A stretch of DNA of 47,741 bases from Armatimonadota bacterium (GCA_025060455.1 JANXBY010000064.1:1-47741); one strand, 5' to 3'; shown: positions 38,498 through 46,454, counted from the first letter of the stretch. A program made the numbers and translations. The notes: generated by a model from the letters alone, not told the origin.

Positions 38498-38991
38498 GCG
38501 CCGCGCGGCTGCAGTTGGCCTCCGGCCCGTGGCGCGGGGCGGTAGAGGTGCACACCGCCGGGGACGAGTACGTCATCCGCGCTGGAGCACGGGAGGTGCG
38601 CGTGCGGCTGGTGGAGCTGGACACAGGCCGGGTGCACGCCACCGTGGACGGGCGCCGCCTCGTGTTGTTCTGCGCCCGGCAGGGCGAGGCGGTCCAGCTG
38701 CACTTTGCAGGCCGGGTGTACACCTTCCGCCAGGCCCGCGACGAGCCGCAGGCGCCAGTGGTGTCGGCGGAGGGGGACGTGCGCGCGCCGATGCCGGGGG
38801 TCGTGACCCGGGTGCTGGTCCAGCCGGGCGACCAGGTGCACCCAGGCCAGCCGCTGTACGTCCTGGAGGCGATGAAGGTGGAGACCGTGGTGCGCGCCCC
38901 CCGCGCCGCGCGGGTGCGGCGGGTGCTGGCGGCCGCCGGGGAGCAGGTGGAAGGGGGTGCTACGGTGGTGGAGCTGGAGGTGGAGCGTTGA
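38494..38991 (+). CDS. Biotin carboxyl carrier part of the same carboxylase alpha (split gene)
   Basis: The 165 residues contain a beta-rich BT-like linker domain (about 1-85) and a biotinyl domain with the biotin attachment motif EAMKVE (Lys128). In single-chain alpha subunits this follows the biotin carboxylase directly; the two lengths sum to about 659 residues, normal for the intact protein. GTG at 38494 overlaps the upstream TGA. The break could be true gene fission or one lost or gained base. Confidence 0.9.
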   Translation: MSAARLQLASGPWRGAVEVHTAGDEYVIRAGAREVRVRLVELDTGRVHATVDGRRLVLFCARQGEAVQLHFAGRVYTFRQARDEPQAPVVSAEGDVRAPMPGVVTRVLVQPGDQVHPGQPLYVLEAMKVETVVRAPRAARVRRVLAAAGEQVEGGATVVELEVER

Positions 38992-39908
38992 TCCCATTGG
39001 GGAACCTGCCGGAGTCGGTGCGGGTGGTGGAGGTGGGCCCTCGAGACGGCCTGCAGAACGAGCCGGAACACGTACCCACGGACGTCAAGGTGGCCTTCAT
39101 CGAGGCCCTGGCGGAGGGAGGGCTGAGGTGGATCGAGGTGGGCTCGTTCGTGCGGCCGGACCGCGTGCCGCAGATGGCAGACACCGTGGAGGTGTTCCGG
39201 CGTTTGAAACCCCGGCAGGACGTCACGTACCTCGCCCTGGTGCCCAACCTGCGCGGGCTGGAGCGCGCCGCGGCCTGTGGGGTGCGTGCGGTGGCGGTGT
39301 TCACCGCCGCCACCGACGCCTTCGCGCAGGCCAACATCGGGACCACGGTGGAGGGATCCCTACGGACCTTCCGCGAGGTGGTGGCGACGGCGCGGGAGGC
39401 CGGGATGCTGGTTCGGGGCTACGTGTCGGTGGCGTGGTGGTGCCCGTACAGCGGCCGCGCTGACCCCCGACGCGTACGCGAGGTGGTGCTGGAACTGCTG
39501 GAGATAGGGTGCGCGGACGTGGGCGTGGCGGACACCGTGGGTGCGGCGACACCCCGGGAGGTCCAGGAGCTCCTGGAGCTCCTCCTGCGGGACGTCCCCG
39601 CGGACCGCGTCGGCGTGCACTTCCACGACACGCGGGGCACGGCACTGGCCAACGTGTTGGCGAGCCTGCAGATGGGTATCGCCACCGTGGACGCCTCCGC
39701 GGGCGGGCTGGGAGGTTGTCCCTTCGCGCCGGGAGCTCTGGGCAACGTCAGCACCGAGGACGTGGTGTACATGCTGGAGGGGATGGGCGTCCGCACGGGG
39801 GTCGACCTTGAGCGGCTGTGCGCGGCCAGCCGCCTGCTGGAAGCACACCTGGGCCGCCGTCTTCCGTCCCGCTACCTCCAGGCCGGACCGCCGCGGCAGT
39901 TGACCTGA
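38988..39908 (+). CDS. liuE: Hydroxymethylglutaryl-CoA lyase
   Basis: Cleaves HMG-CoA to acetyl-CoA and acetoacetate, the last leucine step. The 306 residues show EVGPRDGLQNE (15-25), metal-binding HFHDTRGTALAN, and the catalytic Cys244 in GGLGGCPFAPGALGN. The TTG at 38988 overlaps the carrier stop (TTGA) and follows GGAGGTG with good spacing; a second TTG nine bases later is possible. Last gene of the operon. Confidence 0.93.
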   Translation: MIPLGNLPESVRVVEVGPRDGLQNEPEHVPTDVKVAFIEALAEGGLRWIEVGSFVRPDRVPQMADTVEVFRRLKPRQDVTYLALVPNLRGLERAAACGVRAVAVFTAATDAFAQANIGTTVEGSLRTFREVVATAREAGMLVRGYVSVAWWCPYSGRADPRRVREVVLELLEIGCADVGVADTVGAATPREVQELLELLLRDVPADRVGVHFHDTRGTALANVLASLQMGIATVDASAGGLGGCPFAPGALGNVSTEDVVYMLEGMGVRTGVDLERLCAASRLLEAHLGRRLPSRYLQAGPPRQLT

Positions 39909-39911
39909 GTC

Positions 39912-39931
39912 ATCCGGCTCCCGCCGGATGG
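39912..39931 (+). terminator. Hairpin terminator of the leucine-degradation operon
   Basis: Perfect 8-bp stem CATCCGGC/GCCGGATG with loop TCCC, starting four bases after the liuE stop. No T run follows, so termination strength is uncertain. Confidence 0.5.
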
Positions 39932-40005
39932 ACGTGGCCCGAGCCCGTCCGTCAGTTTACAGTCAGGAAAATCTGAGAAGTCGGATTCCTCCAGTCTGGT
40001 TGCCA

Positions 40006-40152
40006 ATGAGGCGCGGAGTGGAGCGTCGCAACGGCTCCCGGTGGCGGGTGGCAGACAAGGTCTGGTTCTGGCTGGTGGCTAGTAACCTCTTCTTCTTGGT
40101 CGTGTACCTGGTCTGGGGTGCGTGGGACGTGCTGCGCATCCCGGCCCGTTAG
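40006..40152 (+). CDS. Small single-helix membrane protein, likely oxidase subunit IIa-like
   Basis: Forty-eight residues: a basic N-terminus (MRRGVERRNGSRWRVADK) and one membrane helix (VWFWLVASNLFFLVVYLVWG). It lies directly before subunit II and subunit I genes. In Thermus ba3 oxidase a one-helix subunit IIa of similar size is encoded in the same position, so the assignment rests on size, topology and context, not on sequence motifs. No strong ribosome site is seen before the ATG. Confidence 0.6.
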   Translation: MRRGVERRNGSRWRVADKVWFWLVASNLFFLVVYLVWGAWDVLRIPAR

Positions 40153-40189
40153 GAACCTGTCCATGAAGGACTGGAACGGGCGAACCGAC

Positions 40190-40231
40190 GGCGCGGGGCC
40201 CCGGTCCCCAAAGATCGCGCCAGCAATTTTT
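40190..40231 (+). terminator. Possible attenuator between the small subunit and coxB-like gene
   Basis: GGCGCG pairs with CGCGCC (40190-40195 with 40216-40221) with a smaller GGG/CCC stem inside, followed by AGCAA and TTTTT. It may partly terminate and set different levels of the small protein and the oxidase core, or be a processing site. Confidence 0.35.
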
Positions 40232-40252
40232 GCGTGGTCTAGGAGGTAAGGC

Positions 40253-40777
40253 GTGTCGCCGGGCGCGTGGTGGGAGGAACCAGTCCACTCCCTCGAGCGG
40301 GTGTGGGTGGGGCTCGCGTTTCTCATCGCCGTGGTGTTCTTTTCCGCCAGCATGCTGGTCTGGCACCGATTCGGCTCCCAGAACGTGACCGGCCGCGCCT
40401 ACCGGGTCAGCCCTCAGGCCTACCAGGCGGAGGTGGAACGCTTCGTGCAGCGGTACAAGGTGGGAGAGGAAGGGGGGCAGCCCGTGGTGGCCCCGCCTCC
40501 CGGCAGCGACGTCTACGTGCTGGCCCAGCGCTTCCGGTTCTACCCCATACTGCTGCTCAAGGCCGGAGAGCGGTATATGCTGCACGTGGCGAGCATCGAC
40601 TACCTGCACGGGTTCAGCATCACCCAGCCCCACGTGTGGAACTTGCAGCTGTACCCGGGCTACGAATGGGTGGTGCCCGTCGTGCCGCGCCATCCCGGCA
40701 CCTACCACATGGCGTGCAACGACTTCTGCGGGGTCGGCCACGAGATGATGCTCGGGAAGATCGTCGTGGAGAGGTGA
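40253..40777 (+). CDS. Heme-copper oxidase subunit II with CuA site
   Basis: Membrane-anchored electron-entry subunit. The 174 residues have one N-terminal helix (about 17-37), a linker, and a cupredoxin domain with all CuA ligands: His119, then C155-x3-C159-x3-H163-x2-M166 (CNDFCGVGHEMM). A single anchor helix and short length resemble ba3-type subunit II. GTG at 40253 after a strong AGGAGGTAAGG. The CuA site means that it takes electrons from a soluble periplasmic donor; no cytochrome c gene is seen, but a blue copper protein is encoded 6 kb downstream. Confidence 0.92.
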   Translation: MSPGAWWEEPVHSLERVWVGLAFLIAVVFFSASMLVWHRFGSQNVTGRAYRVSPQAYQAEVERFVQRYKVGEEGGQPVVAPPPGSDVYVLAQRFRFYPILLLKAGERYMLHVASIDYLHGFSITQPHVWNLQLYPGYEWVVPVVPRHPGTYHMACNDFCGVGHEMMLGKIVVER

Positions 40778-40780
40778 GCC

Positions 40781-42490
40781 ATGGCCGGGTTCGCGGAGAC
40801 GGAGTCCAGGGTCTGCCCGGTCACGGGGTTCCGGGTGCACCAGGCCGCAGAAGACCTCGTGAAGGCCAACGCGGTAGCCGCGGTGGTGGCCCTCCTGCTG
40901 GGCGGGGTGGCCGCGGTGGTGGTGCTGTTCACCCGGTGGATGGGCGCCTTCCCGCCGGAGGCCTTCTACCAGTACCTGGCTCTGCACGCGTGGAACATGC
41001 TCATCTTCTGGATTATCTTCTTTGAGATCGCCCTCCTCCACTTCGCGGGCAGCATCATGCTGAACACCCGGCCTGCAAGTCCCGCCGCGGGCTGGATGGC
41101 CTTCGGCCTCATGGCGCTGGGCGCCCTGATGGTGAACCGGGCGGTGCTCACCAACCCTCTGAACCACCTCTCCTTCCAGCCGTACCCCCCGCTGCGCGGG
41201 ACCCCGGACTTCTATCTGGGGACTATCCTGTTCGCCGTGGGGGCGCTGGTCGGGGTAGGGCTGTTCTTCGCCACCGTGTACAAGGCGTACCGCGAGGGCA
41301 ACCACCAGGGCCCTTTGCCCCTGGTGGTGTTCGGCGCCTTCGTGGCCGCGGTGCTGGCGGTGGGCACCCTGCTAGTGGGCGCGCTGGCCTTCGTACCTGC
41401 CTTGCTGTGGTCCGCGGGGCTGCTGGTGCACCTGGATCCCTTCCTCTGGAAGCTGGTGTACTGGGGTTTTGCCCATCCGTCCCAGCAAATCAACCTGGCT
41501 GCCACGGTAGCGGTGTGGTACCTGCTGGCCCAGCTCACCGTGGGCGGCTACACGCCGAGCGAGAAGGTCTCCCGTGCCGCCTTCGTCCTGTACCTGGTCG
41601 CCATCAACCTGGGGAGCGCCCACCACCTGCAGACGGAACCCAGCGGGGCACTGTCGGTGGGGTGGAAGTGGATCAACACGGGCTATCTGATGCACCTGGC
41701 GGTGCTCGGGAGCATGATCCACGCGTTCGCAGTACCGGGCAGCGTAGAGGTGGGCCAACGGCTGCGGGGCTACACCCGAGGGCGGTTTGAGTGGCTGGTG
41801 CGGGGCCCGTGGCACAACCCGGCCTTCACGAGCCTCGTCCTTTCGGTGGCTCTGTTTGGCTTCCTCGGGGGCATCACCGGGGTGATCGCGGGCACCGAGC
41901 AGCTCAACCTGAAGTGGCACAACACCACCGGTATCATGGGTCACTTCCACGGAACGGTGGTGGCGGGTACCACCCTGGCGTTCATGGGGATCACGTGGTA
42001 CGTGCTGCCCCTCATCTTTCGTCGGCGGGTGGTGGGCGAGCGTTGGGCCCGGTGGCAGCCGTGGCTATTCGGGGTCGGCGTCGGCCTTCTGGTTCTAGCC
42101 TACACGCAGCTGGGCGTGCGGTACGGGCTTCCACGGAAGCAGCCGGACGTCTTCCGGTTCCGGGGGTTGCCCCTGGCCTTCCCGTGGCCCGACGAAGTCT
42201 ACCGACTCCTGGCGGTGGCCGGGGTCGGCGGGCTGTTGGCCCTGCTGGGCGGCGCGGTGTTCGTGGTCCTCGTGGTGGCCACGATCCTGTTCGGAAAGCG
42301 GCTCACGGACGAAGAATTGCGCCGGCAGTACGCGCTGCCGTCTTTCGGCGGCAACCCGGGGCACGGGGTGACGGAAACTCCCGCGGTCCCCGGTACCTTC
42401 GCCCTGTGTCTGCTGTTCGCGGCTTTCTTCGTCCTCACGTATCTAGGCAACTACTGGAACCTCTCCCGCTCTTGGCCCATCGGGGGCTAA
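40781..42490 (+). CDS. Heme-copper oxidoreductase subunit I without active-site tyrosine
   Basis: The 569 residues have 12 or more helices and all six metal-binding His: H69 (low-spin heme), H232 (CuB, WGFAHPSQQ), H281-H282 (CuB, GSAHHLQTEP), H388 and H390 (high- and low-spin heme, MGHFHGT). The cross-linked Tyr of A/B-type oxidases (HPxxY) is replaced by Gln236, and the helix VII Tyr of C-type oxidases (HHLHY) by Thr285. It is therefore either a nitric oxide reductase-like member of the superfamily or a divergent oxygen reductase. It starts three bases after subunit II. Confidence 0.9.
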   Translation: MAGFAETESRVCPVTGFRVHQAAEDLVKANAVAAVVALLLGGVAAVVVLFTRWMGAFPPEAFYQYLALHAWNMLIFWIIFFEIALLHFAGSIMLNTRPASPAAGWMAFGLMALGALMVNRAVLTNPLNHLSFQPYPPLRGTPDFYLGTILFAVGALVGVGLFFATVYKAYREGNHQGPLPLVVFGAFVAAVLAVGTLLVGALAFVPALLWSAGLLVHLDPFLWKLVYWGFAHPSQQINLAATVAVWYLLAQLTVGGYTPSEKVSRAAFVLYLVAINLGSAHHLQTEPSGALSVGWKWINTGYLMHLAVLGSMIHAFAVPGSVEVGQRLRGYTRGRFEWLVRGPWHNPAFTSLVLSVALFGFLGGITGVIAGTEQLNLKWHNTTGIMGHFHGTVVAGTTLAFMGITWYVLPLIFRRRVVGERWARWQPWLFGVGVGLLVLAYTQLGVRYGLPRKQPDVFRFRGLPLAFPWPDEVYRLLAVAGVGGLLALLGGAVFVVLVVATILFGKRLTDEELRRQYALPSFGGNPGHGVTETPAVPGTFALCLLFAAFFVLTYLGNYWNLSRSWPIGG

Positions 42491-42494
42491 GCAG

Positions 42495-43934
42495 TTGTTC
42501 GCGAGGTCAGGGGCGCGCGCGGCTTCGGAAGAATGGCTAGCCCTCGCTGCGGCCGCTGCAGCCGTCGCGGGGGCGCTGGCGCTGCTGGTCACCGCGGCGC
42601 GGTTGCCCCTCCCCGGCGGGCTGGTCTCTACCACCGCCTTCTACAGAGCCCTGGTGGCACACGTCACCTTTTCCCTTGTGGTGTGGCTCCTCAGCGGCAG
42701 CGTGGCGCTGGCCCTGCACCGCGGCCACTGCCAGGCGCCGCCGCAGGCCCTTGGGGCGGCCTACGTCGGAGCCGCCCTCATCTTCACAGGCGCCCTCCTG
42801 CCCGGCCGGCCGGTGGTGGTGGACTACCTGCCGTACGTGGACTCCCCCAGCTACCTGGCCGGCTACGGCCTGTTCGCCGCCGGGGCGGCCTTCGCCCTGG
42901 GATGGGCGGCCTGGAAGGGGTCAGGTCATCCCATAGGGCCTCGGTGCCTTGCTGTCGCCTACCTGGCGACCCTGGTCGCGGTCGCCTGCGGGCTCCTCCG
43001 TGTAGGCGGCACCTCTCCCGCCGCGGCGGTGTGGGGAGCCGGTCACGCCCTCCAGTTTGTGTACGTGACCGCCCTCGCCCTCGCGTGGTATGAGCTGGCG
43101 TGGCCTTCTTCGGCCGTCACGCAGCCAGAACCCCCTCTGTCGTGCCTAGCGTTCCGACTCGGTGCCGCGCTGGCGTGGATCCCTGCCCTCCTATACTTCC
43201 TTCCCGACGCCGCACAGCTGCCCCGTTGGGCGGCCGCCAACGCGGCCATGGGATTCGCCCTGAGCATCCCCACCGCCATCCACCTGGTGCTGCTGGCGCC
43301 CCGGCTCACCCACGTGTCGGGCGTGGAGGGCGTTGCACTCCGGTGGTCGGTGGCCTCGTATGCCCTCGGTGGCGTGCTGGCCCCCGTGGAAGCTCCCAAC
43401 ACGCTACAGGTCACAGCCCACTACCACGCCATGCTGGTGGGAGGGGTGACCATGGCTTTCATGGGCGCCGCCCACCGGATGCTCCGCAGTTTCGGCCGAC
43501 CGGTGGACGAACCCTCCGGCCGGCTGCAGCTGCACCTGTTCGGAGCCGGGGTCGTGTTGACGGTGGCGGCCCTGCTGGTGGCCGCCGGCCACGGGTTGCC
43601 GCGCAAAGCGTACCTCTCCGGCGCGCACCTGTGGCCCGTGCCGGTGCTACTTCTGGGCGGGGCAGCCTTGCTCGCCAGCGTGGGCGGTGCCTGGTTTCTC
43701 CTGGGCATTTGGCGGCCGCTGCGGGTCGCGGGCTCCTACCCGGTTCGCCGCGCCCGCCCGGCCCCAGCAGCTCAGACGGAGCCCGCCAGCGGCCCCGGCC
43801 GGCTGCTGGCAACACGCCCCGCCCTCCGTAACGCCCGCCGGAGGCAGGCAGTTGACGCGCCTGATCCCTGGGCCGCCCACCGAGCCTCCACCAGCACCAC
43901 CACTTGCGTGTCCGGCCGTCCCCGGCTAGACTAA
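42495..43934 (+). CDS. Second heme-copper oxidase-like subunit lacking the CuB His-His pair
   Basis: The 479 residues, from a TTG at 42495, form about 11-12 membrane helices. They align with the preceding subunit I through H56 (helix II), H184 in WGAGHALQ (helix VI) and AHYHAMLVGGVTMAFMG (helix X, H309/H311). Where subunit I has the CuB pair HH in helix VII, this protein has A231-L232 (WIPALLYFLPD), so a normal CuB site cannot form. The last 60 residues are Ala/Pro/Arg-rich and of unclear status. It may be a structural or heme-only partner of the oxidase. Confidence 0.8.
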   Translation: MFARSGARAASEEWLALAAAAAAVAGALALLVTAARLPLPGGLVSTTAFYRALVAHVTFSLVVWLLSGSVALALHRGHCQAPPQALGAAYVGAALIFTGALLPGRPVVVDYLPYVDSPSYLAGYGLFAAGAAFALGWAAWKGSGHPIGPRCLAVAYLATLVAVACGLLRVGGTSPAAAVWGAGHALQFVYVTALALAWYELAWPSSAVTQPEPPLSCLAFRLGAALAWIPALLYFLPDAAQLPRWAAANAAMGFALSIPTAIHLVLLAPRLTHVSGVEGVALRWSVASYALGGVLAPVEAPNTLQVTAHYHAMLVGGVTMAFMGAAHRMLRSFGRPVDEPSGRLQLHLFGAGVVLTVAALLVAAGHGLPRKAYLSGAHLWPVPVLLLGGAALLASVGGAWFLLGIWRPLRVAGSYPVRRARPAPAAQTEPASGPGRLLATRPALRNARRRQAVDAPDPWAAHRASTSTTTCVSGRPRLD

Positions 43935-44092
43935 GGCACGTGAACCGTCGGCAGACTGCAGCGTTCTTCGCCCCGCGGCAGTGCATCTGTCCCCGGCGGG
44001 GGCACAGGCGGTAGATCGGCCGCCTGACCTCCGCAGCTCCTGGCGTTTTAGCCTCACAGACAACCAAAACTGACACCGTTTCGAGGTGTGCC
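43935..44092 (+). other. Intergenic region before the sulfur genes
   Basis: A 158-base non-coding gap, the only sizeable one in the island. It holds a 7-bp hairpin CAGGCGG/CCGCCTG (44005-44026) and a locally AT-richer stretch before tusA (GCGTTTTAGCC and CAACCAAAACT). No consensus promoter is convincing, but the sulfur genes probably start here. Confidence 0.4.
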
Positions 44093-44386
44093 ATGGATGC
44101 GCGTGCCGTCGCGCACACGACAGCTGTACAGGTGGAAGACGAACGGCCAACCCAGGTGGCGGTGTTGGACTGCCGCGGCCTGCTGTGCCCCCTACCCCTG
44201 CTGAAGACCCAGCAGGCGGTGGCCGACCTGCAGGACGGGCAGGTCCTCGAGGTGTGGACCACCGACCCCCAGTCTGAGGGGGATCTGCGCGCGTGGGCGC
44301 AGGCAGCCGGCCACCAGGTGACGCCCCTGCCGCCCCAGGACGGCGTGTACCGGTTCCACCTGCGCAAAGGACCTTCGGGGAGGTGA
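44093..44386 (+). CDS. tusA: TusA-family sulfur carrier protein
   Basis: Cytoplasmic persulfide carrier of 97 residues. The diagnostic CPxP motif is C32-P33-L34-P35 in LDCRGLLCPLPLLKTQ, where C32 carries the sulfane sulfur; a second Cys (C27) lies five residues earlier. A 20-residue N-terminal extension precedes the domain. ATG at 44093 after GAGGTG. First of five co-oriented sulfur/copper genes. Confidence 0.92.
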   Translation: MDARAVAHTTAVQVEDERPTQVAVLDCRGLLCPLPLLKTQQAVADLQDGQVLEVWTTDPQSEGDLRAWAQAAGHQVTPLPPQDGVYRFHLRKGPSGR

Positions 44387-44392
44387 CGCGCC

Positions 44393-45175
44393 GTGCACCG
44401 GTGGGCGGGCGTGTTGCTGGCCCTTCTGATGAACGGCTTCCTGGTGGGCCAGATGTGGGTGGTGCGGGGCGCCGCCCTGTCCCCCGGGCCCGCAGAGGCG
44501 GTGGTGGTGCGAGAGGACGAGGTCCACCGGCGGCCGGTGAAGGCCGGTGAGCGGACGGTGCTGGAGGTGTCGACCACAGGGTTGCTGGAGGTGGTGGTGT
44601 ACGAGCGCACAGGCGACGCTCGGGAGCTCGAAGAGTTCCGGGCTGGGAGGGTGCCGCGGACCGCGAAGGTCTTCTCGCAGGTCCGGGAGCTGAGCTACCC
44701 GCTTTCCAGCGTGACTGACACCGAGTTCTACGTGCGGGTGCGGCACCTGCGGCCGGGCGAGACCCGCCTCCGGTACGTGCCGGGGCTGGTGGACGAGGCG
44801 ATGGCCCGCCTGCGCAAGGGGGAGAACCTGGTGCGCAACCGCGGTGTGGTGGTGGTCGAGGGCGGGCGGCTGACCATGCCGGTCTACCAGCTGGTGCCGG
44901 GGACGGTGGTGCGGGTGGAGGTGCAGTCCGGCAGAGGCGTGGTAGGGCTGTTGAAGACGCGGGACTACCTGGACGTGCGGGACGGCCGGGCGACGGTGGC
45001 AGGCCGCTGCACGCCGCAGGCGTGTGTGGAGGCCTCCTCCGGCCGGGCGGTGCTGGAGGTGGCGGTGGGGGACTACGACGACCGCTACCTGGTGGCAGAA
45101 GGGCAAGGGTTGGTGTTCACCTACCGGGTGGTGGCCACCCCAGAGGTGCTGAACCACATCTCCAGCTGCACGTGA
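44393..45175 (+). CDS. Exported beta-rich protein of unknown function
   Basis: Not recognised. The 260 residues begin with a hydrophobic segment (about 4-28) that is a signal peptide or anchor. The rest looks like two similar beta-sandwich units: about 45-135 (AGERTVLEVSTTGLLEVVVY) and 150-255 (PGTVVRVEVQSGRGVVGL). The only cysteines in the mature part are GRCTPQACVE and a Cys next to the C-terminus (SSCT). GTG start after GGGGAGGTG. It lies between tusA and the sulfide dehydrogenase, so a periplasmic sulfur or copper role is inferred from position only. Confidence 0.75.
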   Translation: MHRWAGVLLALLMNGFLVGQMWVVRGAALSPGPAEAVVVREDEVHRRPVKAGERTVLEVSTTGLLEVVVYERTGDARELEEFRAGRVPRTAKVFSQVRELSYPLSSVTDTEFYVRVRHLRPGETRLRYVPGLVDEAMARLRKGENLVRNRGVVVVEGGRLTMPVYQLVPGTVVRVEVQSGRGVVGLLKTRDYLDVRDGRATVAGRCTPQACVEASSGRAVLEVAVGDYDDRYLVAEGQGLVFTYRVVATPEVLNHISSCT

Positions 45176-45188
45176 AAGGAGGGTTTGC

Positions 45189-46454
45189 ATGGACCGGTTG
45201 ACCCGGCGGCAGGTGCTGAAGGTGCTGGGCGGGGCCACAGTGGCCGCCGCCACGGGAGGGTTCACAGGTCAGCTGTTGGGCTGGGCCACCGCGCAGGAGC
45301 CCAGCCGGCCGCTGCTTCCCCGTCCGGGCCGGCGGGTGGTGATCGTGGGGGCGGGAATCAGCGGGGCCATGTGCGCCCGCACCCTGCGCAAGCTGGCCCC
45401 GGACGTGGAGGTGGTGGTGCTGGAGCGCAACCCCACCTACGTGTCGGGGCCGTCCCACGTGGACTACGTGGTGGGCCTGGAGGATGCCAGGAAGGTGACG
45501 GTGACCTTCGACGCCCTAGTGCGGGACGGGGTGAGGGTGATCCGGTCTCCGGCCACCGGCCTGCGGCTGCAGGATAACCGGGTGCTGACCCCGCAGGGGT
45601 TTGTGGAGTACAGTGTGCTGGTGCTGGCCACGGGGTTGGTGCCGGCGGAGCACGAGGTGCGCAACCTGCTGGAGAACCGCCGGCTCAGCCCGCACGCGTG
45701 GACGTGGGCGGGGACGGTGGAGCTGCGGCGGGCGGTGGAGGCGTTTTCGGGGGGCACTTTCGTCCTTACCGTGCCCCCGCCCCCGTACAAGTGCCCTCCC
45801 GGTCCCTACGAGGTGGCGTGCCTGGTCCAGGAGTACTGGCGGGCCAAAGGGGTTCGGGCGGAGGTGGTGGTGCTGGACAGCAACGACCGACCGCAGCCGC
45901 CTCTGTTGGCGGACCTGTGGCGGCGGGTCCTGCAGGAGCGCGGCATCACCTACAAGCCCAGCTTCAAGGTGGTGGAGCTGGACCCCACAAGCCGCGTGCT
46001 GATCTCCGACCGGGGCGAGCGGCAGCGGTTTGACCTGGCCAGCGTGATCCCGCCCCAGCGGGCGCCCCTGTTCATCGAGGAAGCAGGATTGGGCGGTCCC
46101 TTCGTGCCCATCGACCCTGCCACGTGGCGGAGCCGGGCCCAAGAGAACCTGTACGCCTTGGGCGACGTAGCCGCCTCTCCGTACACCAAGAGCGCCTTCA
46201 CCGCTTTCCTGCAGGGACGCAACGCCGCCTACTTCATCGCCCGCGCCTTGGGTCGGGACCGTGGCGAGCCCGACCCGGTGTTCAACCAGTGCTGGCCGTT
46301 CGTCTCCAGTAAGGAGGCACTGTTCGTGGAGGTGGCTTGGGACAAGGAAGGCCGGCCGATCCCGGCCCGCAATCGGACCGGCGCACCCAGCGCCCAGCAC
46401 GTGAAGGACCGCAAGCAGTGGGAGTACGGGCTGTTGCGCGCAGTGTACGGATGA
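45189..46454 (+). CDS. FCSD-type sulfide dehydrogenase flavoprotein, Tat-exported
   Basis: Flavoprotein subunit of flavocytochrome c sulfide dehydrogenase type. The 421 residues have a Tat signal (TRRQVLK, RR at 6-7), an FAD loop VIVGAGISGA (51-60) and an FCSD-like C-terminal region. Active-site cysteines are C202 in YKCPPGPYE and C368 in FNQCWPF, corresponding to the FCSD redox pair. The Cys that binds FAD covalently in Allochromatium FCSD is absent (TYVSGPSHVDY), so FAD is probably non-covalent. No cytochrome c subunit is adjacent. ATG after AAAGGAGGG. Confidence 0.88.
   Translation: MDRLTRRQVLKVLGGATVAAATGGFTGQLLGWATAQEPSRPLLPRPGRRVVIVGAGISGAMCARTLRKLAPDVEVVVLERNPTYVSGPSHVDYVVGLEDARKVTVTFDALVRDGVRVIRSPATGLRLQDNRVLTPQGFVEYSVLVLATGLVPAEHEVRNLLENRRLSPHAWTWAGTVELRRAVEAFSGGTFVLTVPPPPYKCPPGPYEVACLVQEYWRAKGVRAEVVVLDSNDRPQPPLLADLWRRVLQERGITYKPSFKVVELDPTSRVLISDRGERQRFDLASVIPPQRAPLFIEEAGLGGPFVPIDPATWRSRAQENLYALGDVAASPYTKSAFTAFLQGRNAAYFIARALGRDRGEPDPVFNQCWPFVSSKEALFVEVAWDKEGRPIPARNRTGAPSAQHVKDRKQWEYGLLRAVYG

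Noticed and set aside
44005-44026. Hairpin CAGGCGG/CCGCCTG as a terminator of the oxidase operon
   Set aside because: No T run follows, the stem is short, and chance hairpins are frequent at this GC content.
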